This document shows, one piece after another, positions 8,270-18,650 of a DNA stretch of 64,000 nucleotides; the stretch's first letter is position 1, and each line of letters starts with the position of its first letter. A model generated the notes under the pieces. It searched no databases, was not told the origin of the DNA, and saw nothing but the letters and a program-made list of their open reading frames with translations. Origin of the DNA: Rhizobiaceae bacterium (GTDB lineage Bacteria > Pseudomonadota > Alphaproteobacteria > Rhizobiales > Rhizobiaceae); the NCBI GenBank assembly GCA_019635795.1, contig JAHBYV010000009.1, positions 1 to 64,000 of the forward strand. The letters are read 5' to 3'. The position numbers and the translations under genes were made by a program.

Positions 8270-10893
8270 GTGATAACAACTCGGGCGACGACAAGACGTT
8301 GCATGTAAATACAAAGAAGACCCTGACGCTGAAGCGCCCGGGAATTGAGCAAAGCACTGTGCGGCAGAATTTTTCGCACGGGCGCACAAAGGCTGTCGTT
8401 GTCGAAACCAAGCGGAAATTCGTGAAGCCTGGCGAAAAGCCCGAGCCAGCGCAGGTATTCAAGCCGAAGCCCGCGCCTCAGCCCGCTCCGCCGCCCGTAC
8501 AGCCTGCGCCTCAACCCAAGCCACAGGCAGCGAAACCGGCGCCTGCGCCCGCCCCCGCCCCCGCCCCCGCCCCCGCCCCCGCGCCGCGTCGGGAGCGCCC
8601 TGGTGTTGTGCTGAATGAATTGTCCAACAGCGAGATGGAAGCGCGTCGTCGTGCGCTGGAAGGCTCTCAAGCTCGCGAAGCGGAAGAGCGCCGTCGCGCA
8701 GCCGAGGCAGCACAGCGTCGCGCTGAGGAAGAAGAACGTCGCCGCAAGGAGCGCGACGAATCTGCGCGCAGACAGGCTGAAGAAGAAGCTCGTATCAAGG
8801 CCGAGGCCGAAGCGCGCAGACGCGCCGAAGAAGACGCCCGCCGTCGTGCGCCACAAGCTGCTGCGGCGTCGGCAGATGACGAGGAAGAAGCGGCTGCCCC
8901 GAAGCGCGGCCCTGCACCACGCGGTCCCGCACCAAAGCGCACTGTTGCCGCACCGGAGCCTGTGCGCCCCGCGCGTACCCGTGGAGACAATGACCGCCGT
9001 CAAGGCCGGTTGACCGTCACATCCGCGCTTTCCTCTGAAGATGGCGACAGCAGCCGCGGTCGCTCACTTGCTGCGGCCCGTCGGCGTCAGGAAAAGTTCA
9101 AGCGCGCTATGCAGCAAGAGCCCCGTGAGAAGATTTCTCGCGAAGTAACGCTGCCGGAAACGATCACGATTCAGGAATTGGCAGGCCGCATGTCCGAACG
9201 TGCCGTCGATGTCATTAAATTCTTCATGAAGCAGGGCCAGATGATGAAGCCTGGCGACGTGATCGATGCTGATACGGCAGAACTGGTTGCGGTTGAGTTT
9301 GGCCACACCGTCAAACGCGTTGCCGAGTCCGACATCGAAGAAGGCTTGTTCAATCTGCCGGATGCGCCGGAAGATTTGCAGCCACGCCCGCCGGTGGTGA
9401 CGATCATGGGCCACGTCGATCACGGCAAGACCTCGCTGCTTGACGCCATCCGCAATGCAAATGTGGTGTCCGGCGAAGCTGGCGGCATTACACAGCACAT
9501 CGGTGCCTATCAGGTGGAGAAGAACGGCCAGCCGATCACCTTCATCGACACGCCGGGTCACGCTGCATTTACGGCAATGCGTGCTCGTGGCGCTCAGGCT
9601 ACCGATATCGCAATTCTAGTAGTGGCGGCAGACGATTCCGTCATGCCGCAGACGATCGAGTCGATCAGCCATGCAAAGGCGGCAAACGTGCCGATCATCG
9701 TGGCCATCAACAAGGTGGACAAGCCGACAGCCGATCCGCAAAAGGTCCGCACTCAATTGCTTCAACATGATGTTTTCGTTGAAACAATGGGCGGTGAAAC
9801 ACTGGACGTTGAGGTTTCGGCCAAAACCGGGGCCGGTCTGGACAAGCTGCTTGAAGCAATCCTGCTGCAGGCAGAAATTCTTGATCTCAAGGCGAACCCG
9901 GACCGCACCGCCGAAGGTGTGGTGATCGAAGCCAAGCTAGACAAGGGTCGCGGCCCTGTCGCCACTGTTCTGGTGCAAACGGGTACGCTCATGCCCGGCG
10001 ACATTATTGTCGTCGGCAACGAGTGGGGCCGTGTACGTGCGCTGGTCAATGATCGCGGCGAGTATCTGGAAGAAGCTCCGCCATCAATGCCGGTGGAGGT
10101 ACTTGGCCTTCAAGGCACGCCGCATGCGGGTGATCGGTTTGCGACTGTAGAGAACGAAGCACGGGCGCGTGAGATTGCATCCTACCGCCAGCGCCTGGCG
10201 CGCGACAAGGCAGTTGCGAAGCATGTAGGCCAGCGTGGCTCGCTGGAACAGATGATGTCGCAGTTGCAGACGAGCGGCCTCAAGGAGTTCCCGCTTGTTA
10301 TCAAGGGCGACGTGCAGGGCTCGATCGAAGCCATTATTGCGGCACTCGACAAGCTCGGTACGGATGAAGTCCGGGCGCGTATCGTGCACTCCGGTGCGGG
10401 TGGTATTACAGAGACCGATGTGTCCCTGGCAGAAACTTCCGGCGCTGCCATCATCGGGTTCAATGTTCGCGCCAACGTGCAGGCCAGACAAGCGGCTGAA
10501 CAGGCAGGCATCGAAATCCGCTACTACAACATCATCTACAATCTGGTGGACGATGTGAAGCAGGCCATGTCCGGCTTGCTGTCTCCCGAAAGGCGCGAAA
10601 CTTTCCTTGGCAATGCGGAGATTCTCGAAGTCTTCCACATCACCAAGATCGGCAAGGTCGCTGGCTGCCGCGTCACGGAAGGCAAAGTCGAGCGCGGCGC
10701 TGGTGTGCGTCTTATTCGGGATAACGTCGTTATCCACGAAGGTACGCTCAAGACGCTCAAGCGCTTCAAGGATGAAGTTTCGGAAGTGCCTGGTGGCCAG
10801 GAATGCGGTATGGCCTTCCAGAACTACGAAGACATTCGGCAGGGCGACATTATCGAGTGCTTCCGCGTCGAAATGATCACCCGCACGCTGTAG
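8266..10893 (+). CDS. infB: Translation initiation factor IF-2
   Basis: IF-2 is the GTPase that places initiator tRNA on the 30S subunit and drives subunit joining. The 875-residue protein has a long variable N-terminal part: a Pro/Ala-rich tract (residues 66-110) and a charged Arg/Glu/Ala coiled-coil-like segment (120-200). These are followed by the IF-2 N domain (about 300-350). The G domain holds GHVDHGKTS (P-loop, near 380), DTPGHAAF (near 428) and NKVD (near 482), with domains II-IV after it. A hexanucleotide repeat encodes part of the Ala-Pro tract. Start overlaps the upstream stop (ATGA). Confidence 0.97.
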   Translation: MSDNNSGDDKTLHVNTKKTLTLKRPGIEQSTVRQNFSHGRTKAVVVETKRKFVKPGEKPEPAQVFKPKPAPQPAPPPVQPAPQPKPQAAKPAPAPAPAPAPAPAPAPRRERPGVVLNELSNSEMEARRRALEGSQAREAEERRRAAEAAQRRAEEEERRRKERDESARRQAEEEARIKAEAEARRRAEEDARRRAPQAAAASADDEEEAAAPKRGPAPRGPAPKRTVAAPEPVRPARTRGDNDRRQGRLTVTSALSSEDGDSSRGRSLAAARRRQEKFKRAMQQEPREKISREVTLPETITIQELAGRMSERAVDVIKFFMKQGQMMKPGDVIDADTAELVAVEFGHTVKRVAESDIEEGLFNLPDAPEDLQPRPPVVTIMGHVDHGKTSLLDAIRNANVVSGEAGGITQHIGAYQVEKNGQPITFIDTPGHAAFTAMRARGAQATDIAILVVAADDSVMPQTIESISHAKAANVPIIVAINKVDKPTADPQKVRTQLLQHDVFVETMGGETLDVEVSAKTGAGLDKLLEAILLQAEILDLKANPDRTAEGVVIEAKLDKGRGPVATVLVQTGTLMPGDIIVVGNEWGRVRALVNDRGEYLEEAPPSMPVEVLGLQGTPHAGDRFATVENEARAREIASYRQRLARDKAVAKHVGQRGSLEQMMSQLQTSGLKEFPLVIKGDVQGSIEAIIAALDKLGTDEVRARIVHSGAGGITETDVSLAETSGAAIIGFNVRANVQARQAAEQAGIEIRYYNIIYNLVDDVKQAMSGLLSPERRETFLGNAEILEVFHITKIGKVAGCRVTEGKVERGAGVRLIRDNVVIHEGTLKTLKRFKDEVSEVPGGQECGMAFQNYEDIRQGDIIECFRVEMITRTL
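8551..8580 (+). repeat. (GCCCCC)5 hexanucleotide repeat inside infB
   Basis: Five perfect GCCCCC units at 8551-8580, flanked by near-copies, encode (Ala-Pro)5 in the linker-like N-terminus of IF-2. Whole-unit changes would keep the frame, so the tract may vary in length between strains. Confidence 0.9.
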
Positions 10894-10944
10894 CGGACCG
10901 AAACCGGGATGGGCGGCGCTGCCGTCCTCCCACATGTTTGGAAG

Positions 10945-10969
10945 CGTTTGCGGTTCAAATCCGCAAGCG
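10945..10969 (+). other. Stem-loop between infB and rbfA
   Basis: CGTTTGCGG (10945-10953) and CCGCAAGCG (10961-10969) form a 9-bp stem with one G-U pair around the 7-base loop TTCAAAT. No U-run follows, so it is not an intrinsic terminator. It may be an mRNA processing or stability element. The loop imitates a tRNA T-loop, but no tRNA gene is present. Confidence 0.5.
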
Positions 10970-10982
10970 GTTGGTTTGAAAA

Positions 10983-11384
10983 ATGTCCAGATTCTCATCA
11001 TCCGGCCCTTCGCAGCGCCAGCTACGCGTTGGCGAACAGGTCAGGCACGCTCTTTCGGAAATGCTTCAGAGGGGCGAAATTCGCGACGATCTGATCGAAA
11101 CGACCGTTATCTCGGTATCGGAAGTTCGCATGTCGTCCGATTTGCGGATTGCCACGGCATTTGTGTCACCGCTCGGTGCGCGCGATGATGCGGCGGTTAT
11201 TGATGCCCTTAATCGCAATGCGCGTTTCATTCGTGGACGCATGTCGCCTGCATTGCGGCAAATGAAATATATGCCGGAATTCCGCTTCCGGCTCGATACA
11301 AGTTACGACAACATGGCCAAGATTGACGAGCTGCTGCGTTCGCCGGAAGTGAAGCGCGATCTTGACGACAAGGACAAAGATTGA
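10983..11384 (+). CDS. rbfA: Ribosome-binding factor A
   Basis: RbfA binds the 30S subunit during late 16S rRNA maturation. The 133-residue product shows the type-II KH-like domain ([22 protein letters not shown] near residue 11, then [26 protein letters not shown]), with the conserved core MPELRF-like segment [18 protein letters not shown] around residue 95. It follows infB after a 89-bp spacer with a hairpin, and its stop shares one base with the truB start, so RbfA and TruB are coupled. Confidence 0.95.
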   Translation: MSRFSSSGPSQRQLRVGEQVRHALSEMLQRGEIRDDLIETTVISVSEVRMSSDLRIATAFVSPLGARDDAAVIDALNRNARFIRGRMSPALRQMKYMPEFRFRLDTSYDNMAKIDELLRSPEVKRDLDDKDKD

Positions 11385-12316
11385 TGGCGCGACGCGGCAA
11401 AAAAAAAGGCAGGCCGGTTTCTGGATGGGTAATCCTTGATAAGCCCGTCGGCATGGGTTCGACCGAAGCGGTATCCAAGATCAAATGGTTGTTTCAGGCA
11501 GAGAAAGCTGGACATGCGGGCACATTGGACCCGCTGGCCTCGGGAATGCTGCCAATCGCGCTAGGCGAAGCTACCAAGACAGTTCCCTATGTGCAGGATG
11601 GGGCGAAGGTTTATCGCTTTACGGTCGCATGGGGTGAAGAGCGCACGACCGACGATCTGGAAGGCGAGGTCTCCAAAACGTCTACTGACCGTCCTTCGGA
11701 AGAAGCCGTCCGCGCTATTCTTCCGAAATATACCGGTGTGATCTTGCAGACGCCGCCCCAGTTTTCAGCCATCAAGATTGGTGGCGAGCGCGCCTATGAT
11801 CTGGCGCGCGGCGGTGAAACCGTCGAAATCCCCCCGCGCGAAGTTGAGATTGGACGGTTTGACCTGATCGAACACACGGCAGACAAGACGGTGTTCGAGA
11901 TCGAGTGCGGCAAGGGAACCTATGTGCGTTCGCTTGCGCGCGACATGGGCCGAGATCTGGGCTGCCTGGGGCATATAGCAACCCTGCGGCGCACTGAGGT
12001 CGATCCGTTCACGCCGGAAGATTTTGTGACGGTCGAGGAACTGGAACGCGCACGCGGCGAAGACGCGGATGCACCAGATTTTGCGGCAATCGATGAATTG
12101 TTGATTGATACGGGTGCCGCGCTCGACTGTCTGCCTCGCGTCGACATCACTGATGACGCGGCAAATCGCATCCGGCTCGGCAATCCCATCATCATCCGTG
12201 GGCGTGACGCGCCGGTGGAAGCTGAAGAGGCTTGCGCCATGGCTCGGGGTCGTCTGGTTGCTATCGGCGCAATCGAAGCGGGAATGTTCAAGCCAAAGCG
12301 CGTTTTTGTCGGCTGA
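11384..12316 (+). CDS. truB: tRNA pseudouridine-55 synthase
   Basis: TruB converts U55 in the tRNA T-loop to pseudouridine. The 310-residue protein has the N-terminal [17 protein letters not shown] motif and the catalytic-Asp motif [18 protein letters not shown] (Asp near residue 46), then [18 protein letters not shown], and a C-terminal PUA-like region. The ATG at 11384 overlaps the rbfA stop. It ends the rimP operon and converges with the RsmC-like gene only 5 bp away. Confidence 0.95.
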   Translation: MARRGKKKGRPVSGWVILDKPVGMGSTEAVSKIKWLFQAEKAGHAGTLDPLASGMLPIALGEATKTVPYVQDGAKVYRFTVAWGEERTTDDLEGEVSKTSTDRPSEEAVRAILPKYTGVILQTPPQFSAIKIGGERAYDLARGGETVEIPPREVEIGRFDLIEHTADKTVFEIECGKGTYVRSLARDMGRDLGCLGHIATLRRTEVDPFTPEDFVTVEELERARGEDADAPDFAAIDELLIDTGAALDCLPRVDITDDAANRIRLGNPIIIRGRDAPVEAEEACAMARGRLVAIGAIEAGMFKPKRVFVG

Positions 12317-12321
12317 TTGCT

Positions 12322-13344
12322 TCAGCGAACCGCCGCATAAACGCGATAGCCTTTGTCTTCAATCAGTGTGTCGCAGCTCGCAAACATGCTCTTGAGCAAC
12401 GGTTCATAGGGCAGCCCCTTGTTGGCAACCATGAACAGTCGGCCGCGCGGCTTCAGCGCGGCGGCAGCTGTCCGGATGACAGATTGCCCTAGCAATGGAT
12501 CGGCCGCTCGCCCTTCATGAAAAGGCGGGTTCATGACGATTAGATCGTATATGCGTTCAACCTTTTCCGAAGTCAGGTCGCACCAATGGGCCGAGATTTC
12601 CATTGCAGGTGCAAGGCGTTGCATGTTCCGCTCAGCGGCCTCCAAAGCCAACCGATCAGCTTCGAACATATCGACGCGCGCAACCGCTTCCTGCTGCGCA
12701 AGCGCAACTGAAAGATAGCCCCAGCCAGCACAAAAATCTGCGGCAACGCCATGCAACTGCTTTGGCAGATTGTCGGCGAGTAAGCGCGAACCGATATCAA
12801 TCCGCTCGTAGGAAAACATGCCGGGTGCGGCTTCAAAGCGAGCATCGATCAAAGGCAAGCTTTGTTGCTGCGCGATGACAGCTTGCGCGAACGCGTCGGC
12901 CTCCGCGCTACGTTTCAACCAGAATACCACGCCATGATTTTTTGACAGATGGCCACCAAGCGGCAATTCGCTCTCAATTCTTTTCCGCAGACTTGCCGCG
13001 CCTTCAGTCTTGCCACCAGCCAGCACGATCAGCCCATCCGGTTTGACGTGCTGGACAGCCTGCGCCAACCACCGCTCATTTTGCCCGCGATGTTTGCCGG
13101 CGAGAATGAGCGCAACATCGAATGTTTCATCCGGCGCGCTGTCGCGAACGTCAAACCCGCGCTTCTCTAGCCCGGCGAAGTCAGGTTTGAAGCTTTGCAC
13201 GAAGGTCCATTTCGCGTTGAACTCTGCCGGCTTTTGAAAGTCGCGATGTGCGCCGAACACGAGGCACGTTTTTTCAGCGCCAGGATACTCGAACTCTCCG
13301 GCGTAAAATGGGTGAAAGAGCGTATTTACGAGTGGCAAACTCAT
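12322..13344 (-). CDS. RsmC-like class I SAM-dependent (rRNA guanine-N2) methyltransferase
   Basis: The 340-residue protein matches the RsmC/RlmG layout: an N-terminal degenerate methyltransferase half followed by a C-terminal active one. In the C-terminal half one sees the SAM-binding region (GVAADFCAGWGYLSVALAQ, near residue 197) and the NPPFHEG motif (near residue 270) typical of base N-methyltransferases acting on RNA. RsmC methylates G1207 of 16S rRNA, which is the likely role here and fits the ribosome-related neighbours. I start at MSLPLVNTLF (13344). A longer start ten codons upstream is less convincing. Confidence 0.8.
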   Translation of the reverse strand: MSLPLVNTLFHPFYAGEFEYPGAEKTCLVFGAHRDFQKPAEFNAKWTFVQSFKPDFAGLEKRGFDVRDSAPDETFDVALILAGKHRGQNERWLAQAVQHVKPDGLIVLAGGKTEGAASLRKRIESELPLGGHLSKNHGVVFWLKRSAEADAFAQAVIAQQQSLPLIDARFEAAPGMFSYERIDIGSRLLADNLPKQLHGVAADFCAGWGYLSVALAQQEAVARVDMFEADRLALEAAERNMQRLAPAMEISAHWCDLTSEKVERIYDLIVMNPPFHEGRAADPLLGQSVIRTAAAALKPRGRLFMVANKGLPYEPLLKSMFASCDTLIEDKGYRVYAAVR

Positions 13345-13411
13345 GGCATTCCCGAAAAAGAAAAGGCGCAGCATTTCTGCCGCGCCCGTTCATTACTGTG
13401 TCAAACGCAGC

Positions 13412-15553
13412 TTACGCAACGTCCTCATCATCTTTCTTCTCGCGCGCGATTTCCTTGCCGGTCGCTTGATCGACGACCTTCATGGAAAGGCGAACCTTAC
13501 CGCGCTCGTCGAAGCCCATCAGCTTGACCCAAACCTTGTCGCCTTCCTTGACCACATCGGTGGTCTTCTGAACGCGCTCGTTAGCCAACTGCGAAATGTG
13601 CACCAAGCCATCGCGAGGGCCGAAGAAGTTGACGAATGCGCCGAAGTCAGCAGTCTTGACGACCGTTCCTTCGTAGATTTCGCCCACTTCCGGTTCAGCA
13701 ACGATCGTATGAATCCACTTCCGCGCCGCCTCGATTTCCTTGGCGTTCGATGAAGCGATTTTTACCGTGCCATCGTCCTCAATGTTGATCTTCGCGCCGG
13801 TCTTTTCCACGATTTCACGGATAACCTTACCGCCGGACCCGATTACGTCACGGATCTTGTCGGTTGGGATTTGCATGACTTCGATGCGCGGAGCAAACTC
13901 GCCGAGTTCCTTGCGGCCTTCCGTGATCGCCTTGGCCATCTCGCCGAGAATGTGCAGGCGGCCATCCTTGGCCTGACCCAACGCCACCTTCATGATTTCT
14001 TCGGTGATGCCATCGATCTTGATGTCCATCTGGAGTGAGGTGATGCCGTTGGCAGTACCCGCAACCTTGAAATCCATGTCGCCAAGGTGATCTTCATCGC
14101 CGAGGATGTCGGAAAGAACGGCAAAACGCTCACCTTCCTTGATGAGCCCCATTGCGATGCCCGCTACAGGCTTGGACAGCGGCACACCAGCATCCATGAG
14201 AGCCAGCGAGGTGCCGCAAACGGTCGCCATTGACGAAGAACCGTTGGATTCAGTGATCTCGGAGACAACACGCAGCGTGTAAGGGAATTGCTCCGCCGAT
14301 GGCAGCATCGGGTGAACGGCGCGCCATGCAAGCTTGCCGTGGCCGATTTCGCGGCGCCCCGGCGAGCCCATACGCCCGGTTTCGCCTACGGAGTAAGGCG
14401 GGAAATTATAGTGCAGCAGGAAGGTTTCCTTCTGCGTACCGGTCAGCGAGTCAATATATTGCTCGTCCTCGCCTGTGCCCAGGGTCGCAACCACAAGAGC
14501 CTGCGTTTCGCCGCGGGTGAACAGGGAAGAACCGTGCGTGCGTGGCAGAACACCAACTTCTGCAACGATCGGGCGAACAGTGCTGAGGTCGCGACCATCG
14601 ATGCGTGACCCGGTGTCCAGAATATTCCACCGAACGATCTTGGCCTGCAGTTCCTTGAATACCGCCGCAACCTGATCCGCCGAGTATTTCGGGGCTTCTT
14701 CGCCTTCCGGCAAGAAATGCGCCTTCACCTTCGCCTTGGCGGCGTCAACGGCATCGTAACGAGCCTGCTTGACGGTGTTTTTGTAGGCTTCGCGCAACTC
14801 ACCTTCGATGAGGCCGAGCATTTCCTTTTCAAGCTCGCCGAACGAAGGTGAGGAGAAATCACGCGGGTCTTTTGCGGCAACTTCTGCCAGCTTGATAATG
14901 GCGTCGATCACTGGCTGGAAGCCCTTGTGACCAAACATTACTGCGCCAAGCATAATATCTTCCGGGAGCTCCTGAGCTTCCGACTCAACCATCAGCACGG
15001 CGTCAGAAGTACCCGCCACGACGAGATCGAGCCTGGACTCTTCCATTTCATCGATGTGCGGATTCAGCACATATTCGCCGTTGATATAGCCGACGCGCGC
15101 GCCGCCGATCGGGCCCATGAAAGGCACGCCGGAAAGCGTAAGCGCTGCCGATGACGCAACGATGGAAAGAATATCGGGATCATTTTCGAGGTCATGCTGA
15201 ATGACCGTGACGATCACCTGGGTGTCATTCTTGTAACCGTCGGCAAACAGCGGACGAATCGGGCGGTCGATGAGACGTGAAACCAGCGTTTCGCGTTCGC
15301 TCGGACGGCCTTCACGCTTGAAATAACCGCCAGGAATCTTGCCGGCAGCAAAGGTCTTTTCCTGATAATTGACGGTCAGCGGGAAGAAATCGACGCCCGG
15401 CTTCGGCTCTTTGGCAGAAACAACAGTGGCAAGCACCATCGTCTCGCCATAGGTCGCAAGCACGGCACCGTCGGCCTGACGGGCAATCTTTCCGGTTTCC
15501 AGAATGAGGGGGCGACCGGCCCACTCAATTTCTACTTTGTGTTGGTTGAACAT
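13412..15553 (-). CDS. pnp: Polyribonucleotide nucleotidyltransferase (PNPase)
   Basis: PNPase degrades RNA 3'-to-5' by phosphorolysis and is part of the degradosome. The 713-residue protein has two RNase-PH domains (first from residue 10, second from about 310 with [17 protein letters not shown] and the catalytic [19 protein letters not shown] region). A KH domain ([22 protein letters not shown]) and a C-terminal S1 domain ([18 protein letters not shown]) follow. The start [11 protein letters not shown] at 15553 is the family start; an upstream extension is spurious. It lies downstream of rpsO, as in many bacteria. Confidence 0.97.
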   Translation of the reverse strand: MFNQHKVEIEWAGRPLILETGKIARQADGAVLATYGETMVLATVVSAKEPKPGVDFFPLTVNYQEKTFAAGKIPGGYFKREGRPSERETLVSRLIDRPIRPLFADGYKNDTQVIVTVIQHDLENDPDILSIVASSAALTLSGVPFMGPIGGARVGYINGEYVLNPHIDEMEESRLDLVVAGTSDAVLMVESEAQELPEDIMLGAVMFGHKGFQPVIDAIIKLAEVAAKDPRDFSSPSFGELEKEMLGLIEGELREAYKNTVKQARYDAVDAAKAKVKAHFLPEGEEAPKYSADQVAAVFKELQAKIVRWNILDTGSRIDGRDLSTVRPIVAEVGVLPRTHGSSLFTRGETQALVVATLGTGEDEQYIDSLTGTQKETFLLHYNFPPYSVGETGRMGSPGRREIGHGKLAWRAVHPMLPSAEQFPYTLRVVSEITESNGSSSMATVCGTSLALMDAGVPLSKPVAGIAMGLIKEGERFAVLSDILGDEDHLGDMDFKVAGTANGITSLQMDIKIDGITEEIMKVALGQAKDGRLHILGEMAKAITEGRKELGEFAPRIEVMQIPTDKIRDVIGSGGKVIREIVEKTGAKINIEDDGTVKIASSNAKEIEAARKWIHTIVAEPEVGEIYEGTVVKTADFGAFVNFFGPRDGLVHISQLANERVQKTTDVVKEGDKVWVKLMGFDERGKVRLSMKVVDQATGKEIAREKKDDEDVA

Positions 15554-15581
15554 GTCTTGTCCTTCAAATGAGGAAGGTGCG

Positions 15582-15609
15582 CGCCGACCCTTCGGCACGC
15601 CGACCCTTC
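15582..15609 (-). repeat. 12-bp direct repeat in the pnp leader
   Basis: CGCCGACCCTTC occurs at 15582-15593 and again at 15598-15609 (16-bp period), 30-55 bp upstream of the pnp ATG on the transcribed minus strand. PNPase commonly regulates its own leader in other bacteria. Whether this repeat takes part is unknown. Confidence 0.75.
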
Positions 15610-15779
15610 CCTGCTTCGTTGGGACGAGCCACGGGCAAGACAACGGGAGGTCCGGATAAGCTGCCTTTCAAGCAACCGGGCATCCTGCAATCCTGCCCCA
15701 TGACCTGTCCATGAGGCGGTCCGGCGATCCCATTTTCGCCAGGACCCGTTAGGGGTCATTCACGACCCGCAATAGGCAA

Positions 15780-15809
15780 CCGGCGGATTTCCTTGAGGAA
15801 ACCCGCCGG
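15780..15809 (-). terminator. Long hairpin just after rpsO
   Basis: A 13-bp stem (15780-15792 with 15797-15809) and 4-base loop begins 6 bases after the rpsO stop. On the minus-strand RNA all 13 positions pair (one G-U); on the plus strand the same position is an A-C mismatch. This suggests the structure works in the rpsO transcript, as terminator or 3' stabiliser ahead of pnp. Confidence 0.6.
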
Positions 15810-15815
15810 AGTTTT

Positions 15816-16085
15816 TTAACGGCGCAAGCCGAGCTTTTCGATCAGCGCCTGATAGCGCGCGTCGTCTTTCTTCTTGAGATAGTCAAGAAGCGAACGGCGC
15901 TGCGACACGAGCGCGAGGAGACCGCGGCGGGAATGATTGTCCTTCACGTGGCCCTTGAAATGCTCTGTCAGATTCTTGATGCGCTCCGAAAGAATCGCGA
16001 CCTGGACTTCCGGCGAACCGGTGTCGCCCTGCGAAGTGGCGAATTCCTTCAATAGTTCCTGCTTGCGTTCAGCGGTAATCGACAT
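15816..16085 (-). CDS. rpsO: 30S ribosomal protein S15
   Basis: S15 is a primary 16S rRNA-binding protein of the 30S platform. The 89-residue product [16 protein letters not shown]... has the standard length and the conserved core [23 protein letters not shown] and [23 protein letters not shown] longer in-frame reading upstream is leader sequence. It precedes pnp with a hairpin between the two genes, and its own leader has a stem-loop that could bind S15. Confidence 0.98.
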   Translation of the reverse strand: MSITAERKQELLKEFATSQGDTGSPEVQVAILSERIKNLTEHFKGHVKDNHSRRGLLALVSQRRSLLDYLKKKDDARYQALIEKLGLRR

Positions 16086-16115
16086 CGCGTTTTCCCTTTC
16101 ATTTTTGAGGAAACA

Positions 16116-16141
16116 GGACGCCCACAGCCGGGATGTCGTCC
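16116..16141 (-). promoter_or_regulatory. Stem-loop in the rpsO leader, possible S15 autoregulatory site
   Basis: GGACG (16116-16120) pairs with CGTCC (16137-16141), enclosing an inner CCC/GGG helix, 30-55 bases before the rpsO start. S15 represses its own mRNA through different leader folds in several phyla, alphaproteobacteria included. A role here is inferred from position only. Confidence 0.35.
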
Positions 16142-16234
16142 AGCAGGGGCCGTGATCGCATACGCACAATATGAGCAATGCTGGCGGGCATATAGTGGAT
16201 ATGCCGCGAAATAGCTACTCATTTTTGCAGGCGC

Positions 16235-18520
16235 TTATGCGCCCGCATTATAGGCCGCGATTGCAGCCATGTTCACCAGATCAGCGTCCTTTGCGTTCAG
16301 TGGCACGATCTGCACCGATTTGTTCAGGCCAACAAGCAGCGGGCCGATTACGGTCGAACCGCCAAGTTCCTGCAACATTTTGGTTGCGATACTGGCTGAG
16401 TGAAATGCGGGCATGACGAGCACATTCGCCGCGCCCGAGAGGCGGCAAAACGGGTATTGACGTTGCATCAAGCTGAAATTCAGCGCCACGTCAGCAGCCA
16501 TTTCGCCGTCATACTCAAAATCGACGCGACGCCTGTCGAGTATTTTGACTGCTTCCTGAACGCGTTCCGAGCGCTCGCCTTGCGGATGCCCGAAGGTGGA
16601 GTAAGCAAGCATGGCCACGCGCGGCTCATAGCCCATACGCCGCGCAAATCCTGCCGCCTCCTCCGCTATGTCTGCCAGCTGCTCAGCGTTCGGCATATCA
16701 TGAACAGCCGTGTCCGCGACGACCACGGTGCGGCCACGACACAGGGCGATGGAAACGCCAATGATGCGATGGCCAGGCTTGGCGTCGATGGATCGGCAAA
16801 TATCTTCAAGAGCTGTCGAATAGTTGCGTGTAACGCCCGTCACCATTGCATCGGCATCACCCAGCGCCACCATCGTCGCCGCGAAATAATTGCGGTCGTT
16901 GTTGATGAGCCGCTGGCAATCCCGCAGAAGGTAGCCCTTGCGTTGAAGGCGCTCGTAGAGGTGATCGGCATAAACTGAATTACGACGCGACAGACGAGCA
17001 TTGATGATTTCAATGCCCGCCCTGTTCAGATCAACCCCGGCCTGCCGCGCCGTTTCACGCATCTGTTCTTCGCGGCCAACCAGAATTGCCGTGCCGAGCC
17101 GCTGGTTCACAAATGACACAGCTGCTCGCATGACCTGCGGTTCTTCGCCCTCGGCGAAAACCACCCGCTTGGGCTGGCGGCGCACGCGATCATAAATGCG
17201 CTGAAGCGTAGAGGCGATGGGATCGCGCCGGGCGGACAGTTCCTGCGCATATTTTCCAAGGTCGAGTATAGGCCGACGCGCTACGCCGCTTTCCATGGCT
17301 GCCTTGGCAACAGCCACCGGGATTGCCGAGATCAGGCGCGGATCGAATGGCACGGGGATAATGTAATTCGGGCCGAATTTCGGGCGATTGCCCTGATAGG
17401 CTGTCGCCACATCATCGGGAACATCCTCGCGCGCCAGTTCGGCCAGGGCCTTCGCGGCCGCAACCTTCATTTCATCATTGATTGTCGTCGCCCTGACATC
17501 CAGCGCGCCACGGAAAATATAAGGGAAGCCGAGGACATTGTTGACCTGATTGGGATAGTCCGAGCGGCCTGTCGCCATGATGGCATCGGTGCGGATTTCG
17601 GCAACTTCCTCGGGGGTGATTTCCGGGTCAGGGTTTGCCATTGCAAAAATGATCGGATCTTTCGCCATGGATTGAACCATTTTCGGCGTCAACGCACCTT
17701 TGGCCGAAAGCCCGAAGAAAATATCTGCTCCCTCCAGCGCTTCCTCAAGCGTGCGCAAGTCCGTCTTGACTGCGTGCGCGGATTTCCACTGGTTCATTCC
17801 CTCTGTGCGGCCCTGATAAACCACGCCCTTGGTGTCGCACAGAATGATGTTTTCCGGCGCGAAGCCGAGGGATTTCACAAGTTCAATACACGCAATGCCG
17901 GCGGAACCTGCACCGTTACATACAAGTCTGGCGCTTTTCATGTCGCGGCCAGTCACTTCCAGCGCATTTATGAGTCCGGCAGTTGCGATAATCGCGGTGC
18001 CATGCTGATCGTCATGGAAAACTGGTATATCCATGATCTCTCGAAGCTTCTGCTCGATGATGAAACAATCCGGTGCCTTTATGTCCTCCAGATTGATGCC
18101 GCCGAATGACGGGCCGAGATATCGCACGCAGTTAATGAACGTGTCCGGGTCTTCCGTATCGACTTCAAGATCGATGGAATCCACATCGGCAAATCGTTTG
18201 AACAAGACTGACTTGCCTTCCATGACAGGCTTGGAAGCCAGCGCGCCGAGATTCCCCAATCCGAGAATGGCGGTACCATTGGAAATGACCGCCACCATAT
18301 TGCCACGGGTGGTGTAGTCGAAAGCACGAGACGGGTCTTCTGCGATTGCCTTCACGGGCACCGCAACCCCCGGCGAATAGGCCAGAGAAAGGTCCCGCTG
18401 CGTGGCCATCGGCTTGGTGGGGCTTATTTCAAGCTTGCCCGGCCGGCCCGACGCGTGAAAATCGAGAGCCTCCTCCGCAGTTACCGACGGGCCCGTGTGT
18501 TCGCTCTTCTTTGCAGCCAT
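16235..18520 (-). CDS. maeB: NADP-type malic enzyme with phosphotransacetylase-like C-terminus
   Basis: MaeB converts malate to pyruvate and CO2 with reduction of NAD(P)+, feeding pyruvate and NADPH during growth on C4 acids. The 761-residue chain has the malic enzyme domain at 1-430 (LAYSPGVAVP, the metal/substrate motif FHDDQHGTAIIATAG, and the nucleotide motif VCNGAGSAGIACIE). It is followed by a phosphotransacetylase-like domain at about 440-761 (RVVFAEGEEPQVMRAA). The C-terminal domain is regulatory rather than catalytic in studied homologues. It is divergent from mutS with 130 bp between. Confidence 0.93.
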   Translation of the reverse strand: MAAKKSEHTGPSVTAEEALDFHASGRPGKLEISPTKPMATQRDLSLAYSPGVAVPVKAIAEDPSRAFDYTTRGNMVAVISNGTAILGLGNLGALASKPVMEGKSVLFKRFADVDSIDLEVDTEDPDTFINCVRYLGPSFGGINLEDIKAPDCFIIEQKLREIMDIPVFHDDQHGTAIIATAGLINALEVTGRDMKSARLVCNGAGSAGIACIELVKSLGFAPENIILCDTKGVVYQGRTEGMNQWKSAHAVKTDLRTLEEALEGADIFFGLSAKGALTPKMVQSMAKDPIIFAMANPDPEITPEEVAEIRTDAIMATGRSDYPNQVNNVLGFPYIFRGALDVRATTINDEMKVAAAKALAELAREDVPDDVATAYQGNRPKFGPNYIIPVPFDPRLISAIPVAVAKAAMESGVARRPILDLGKYAQELSARRDPIASTLQRIYDRVRRQPKRVVFAEGEEPQVMRAAVSFVNQRLGTAILVGREEQMRETARQAGVDLNRAGIEIINARLSRRNSVYADHLYERLQRKGYLLRDCQRLINNDRNYFAATMVALGDADAMVTGVTRNYSTALEDICRSIDAKPGHRIIGVSIALCRGRTVVVADTAVHDMPNAEQLADIAEEAAGFARRMGYEPRVAMLAYSTFGHPQGERSERVQEAVKILDRRRVDFEYDGEMAADVALNFSLMQRQYPFCRLSGAANVLVMPAFHSASIATKMLQELGGSTVIGPLLVGLNKSVQIVPLNAKDADLVNMAAIAAYNAGA

Positions 18521-18650
18521 AAAAAGCTTTCCTACCCTCTGTCGCTTTCAGCAACGATCCTTTTTTGTGGAGCATTGAGGAATAAGGCTACACTTGAAGG
18601 AAAGGAAGGGCCAAGCAATACACAATGAAGCCTAAATCAGAAAAGCTGAC

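Noticed and set aside
8459..9003. Long reverse-strand open frames within infB with Gly/Arg or Ser/Ala repeats
   Set aside because: They mirror the GC-rich Ala-Pro and Arg/Glu codon tracts of IF-2; no ribosome site and no recognisable sequence.
10894..10982. Possible tRNA gene between infB and rbfA (T-arm-like TTGCGG-TTCAAAT-CCGCAA)
   Set aside because: No matching acceptor, D-arm or anticodon arm can be formed in the 89-bp spacer; only the T-arm-like hairpin exists.
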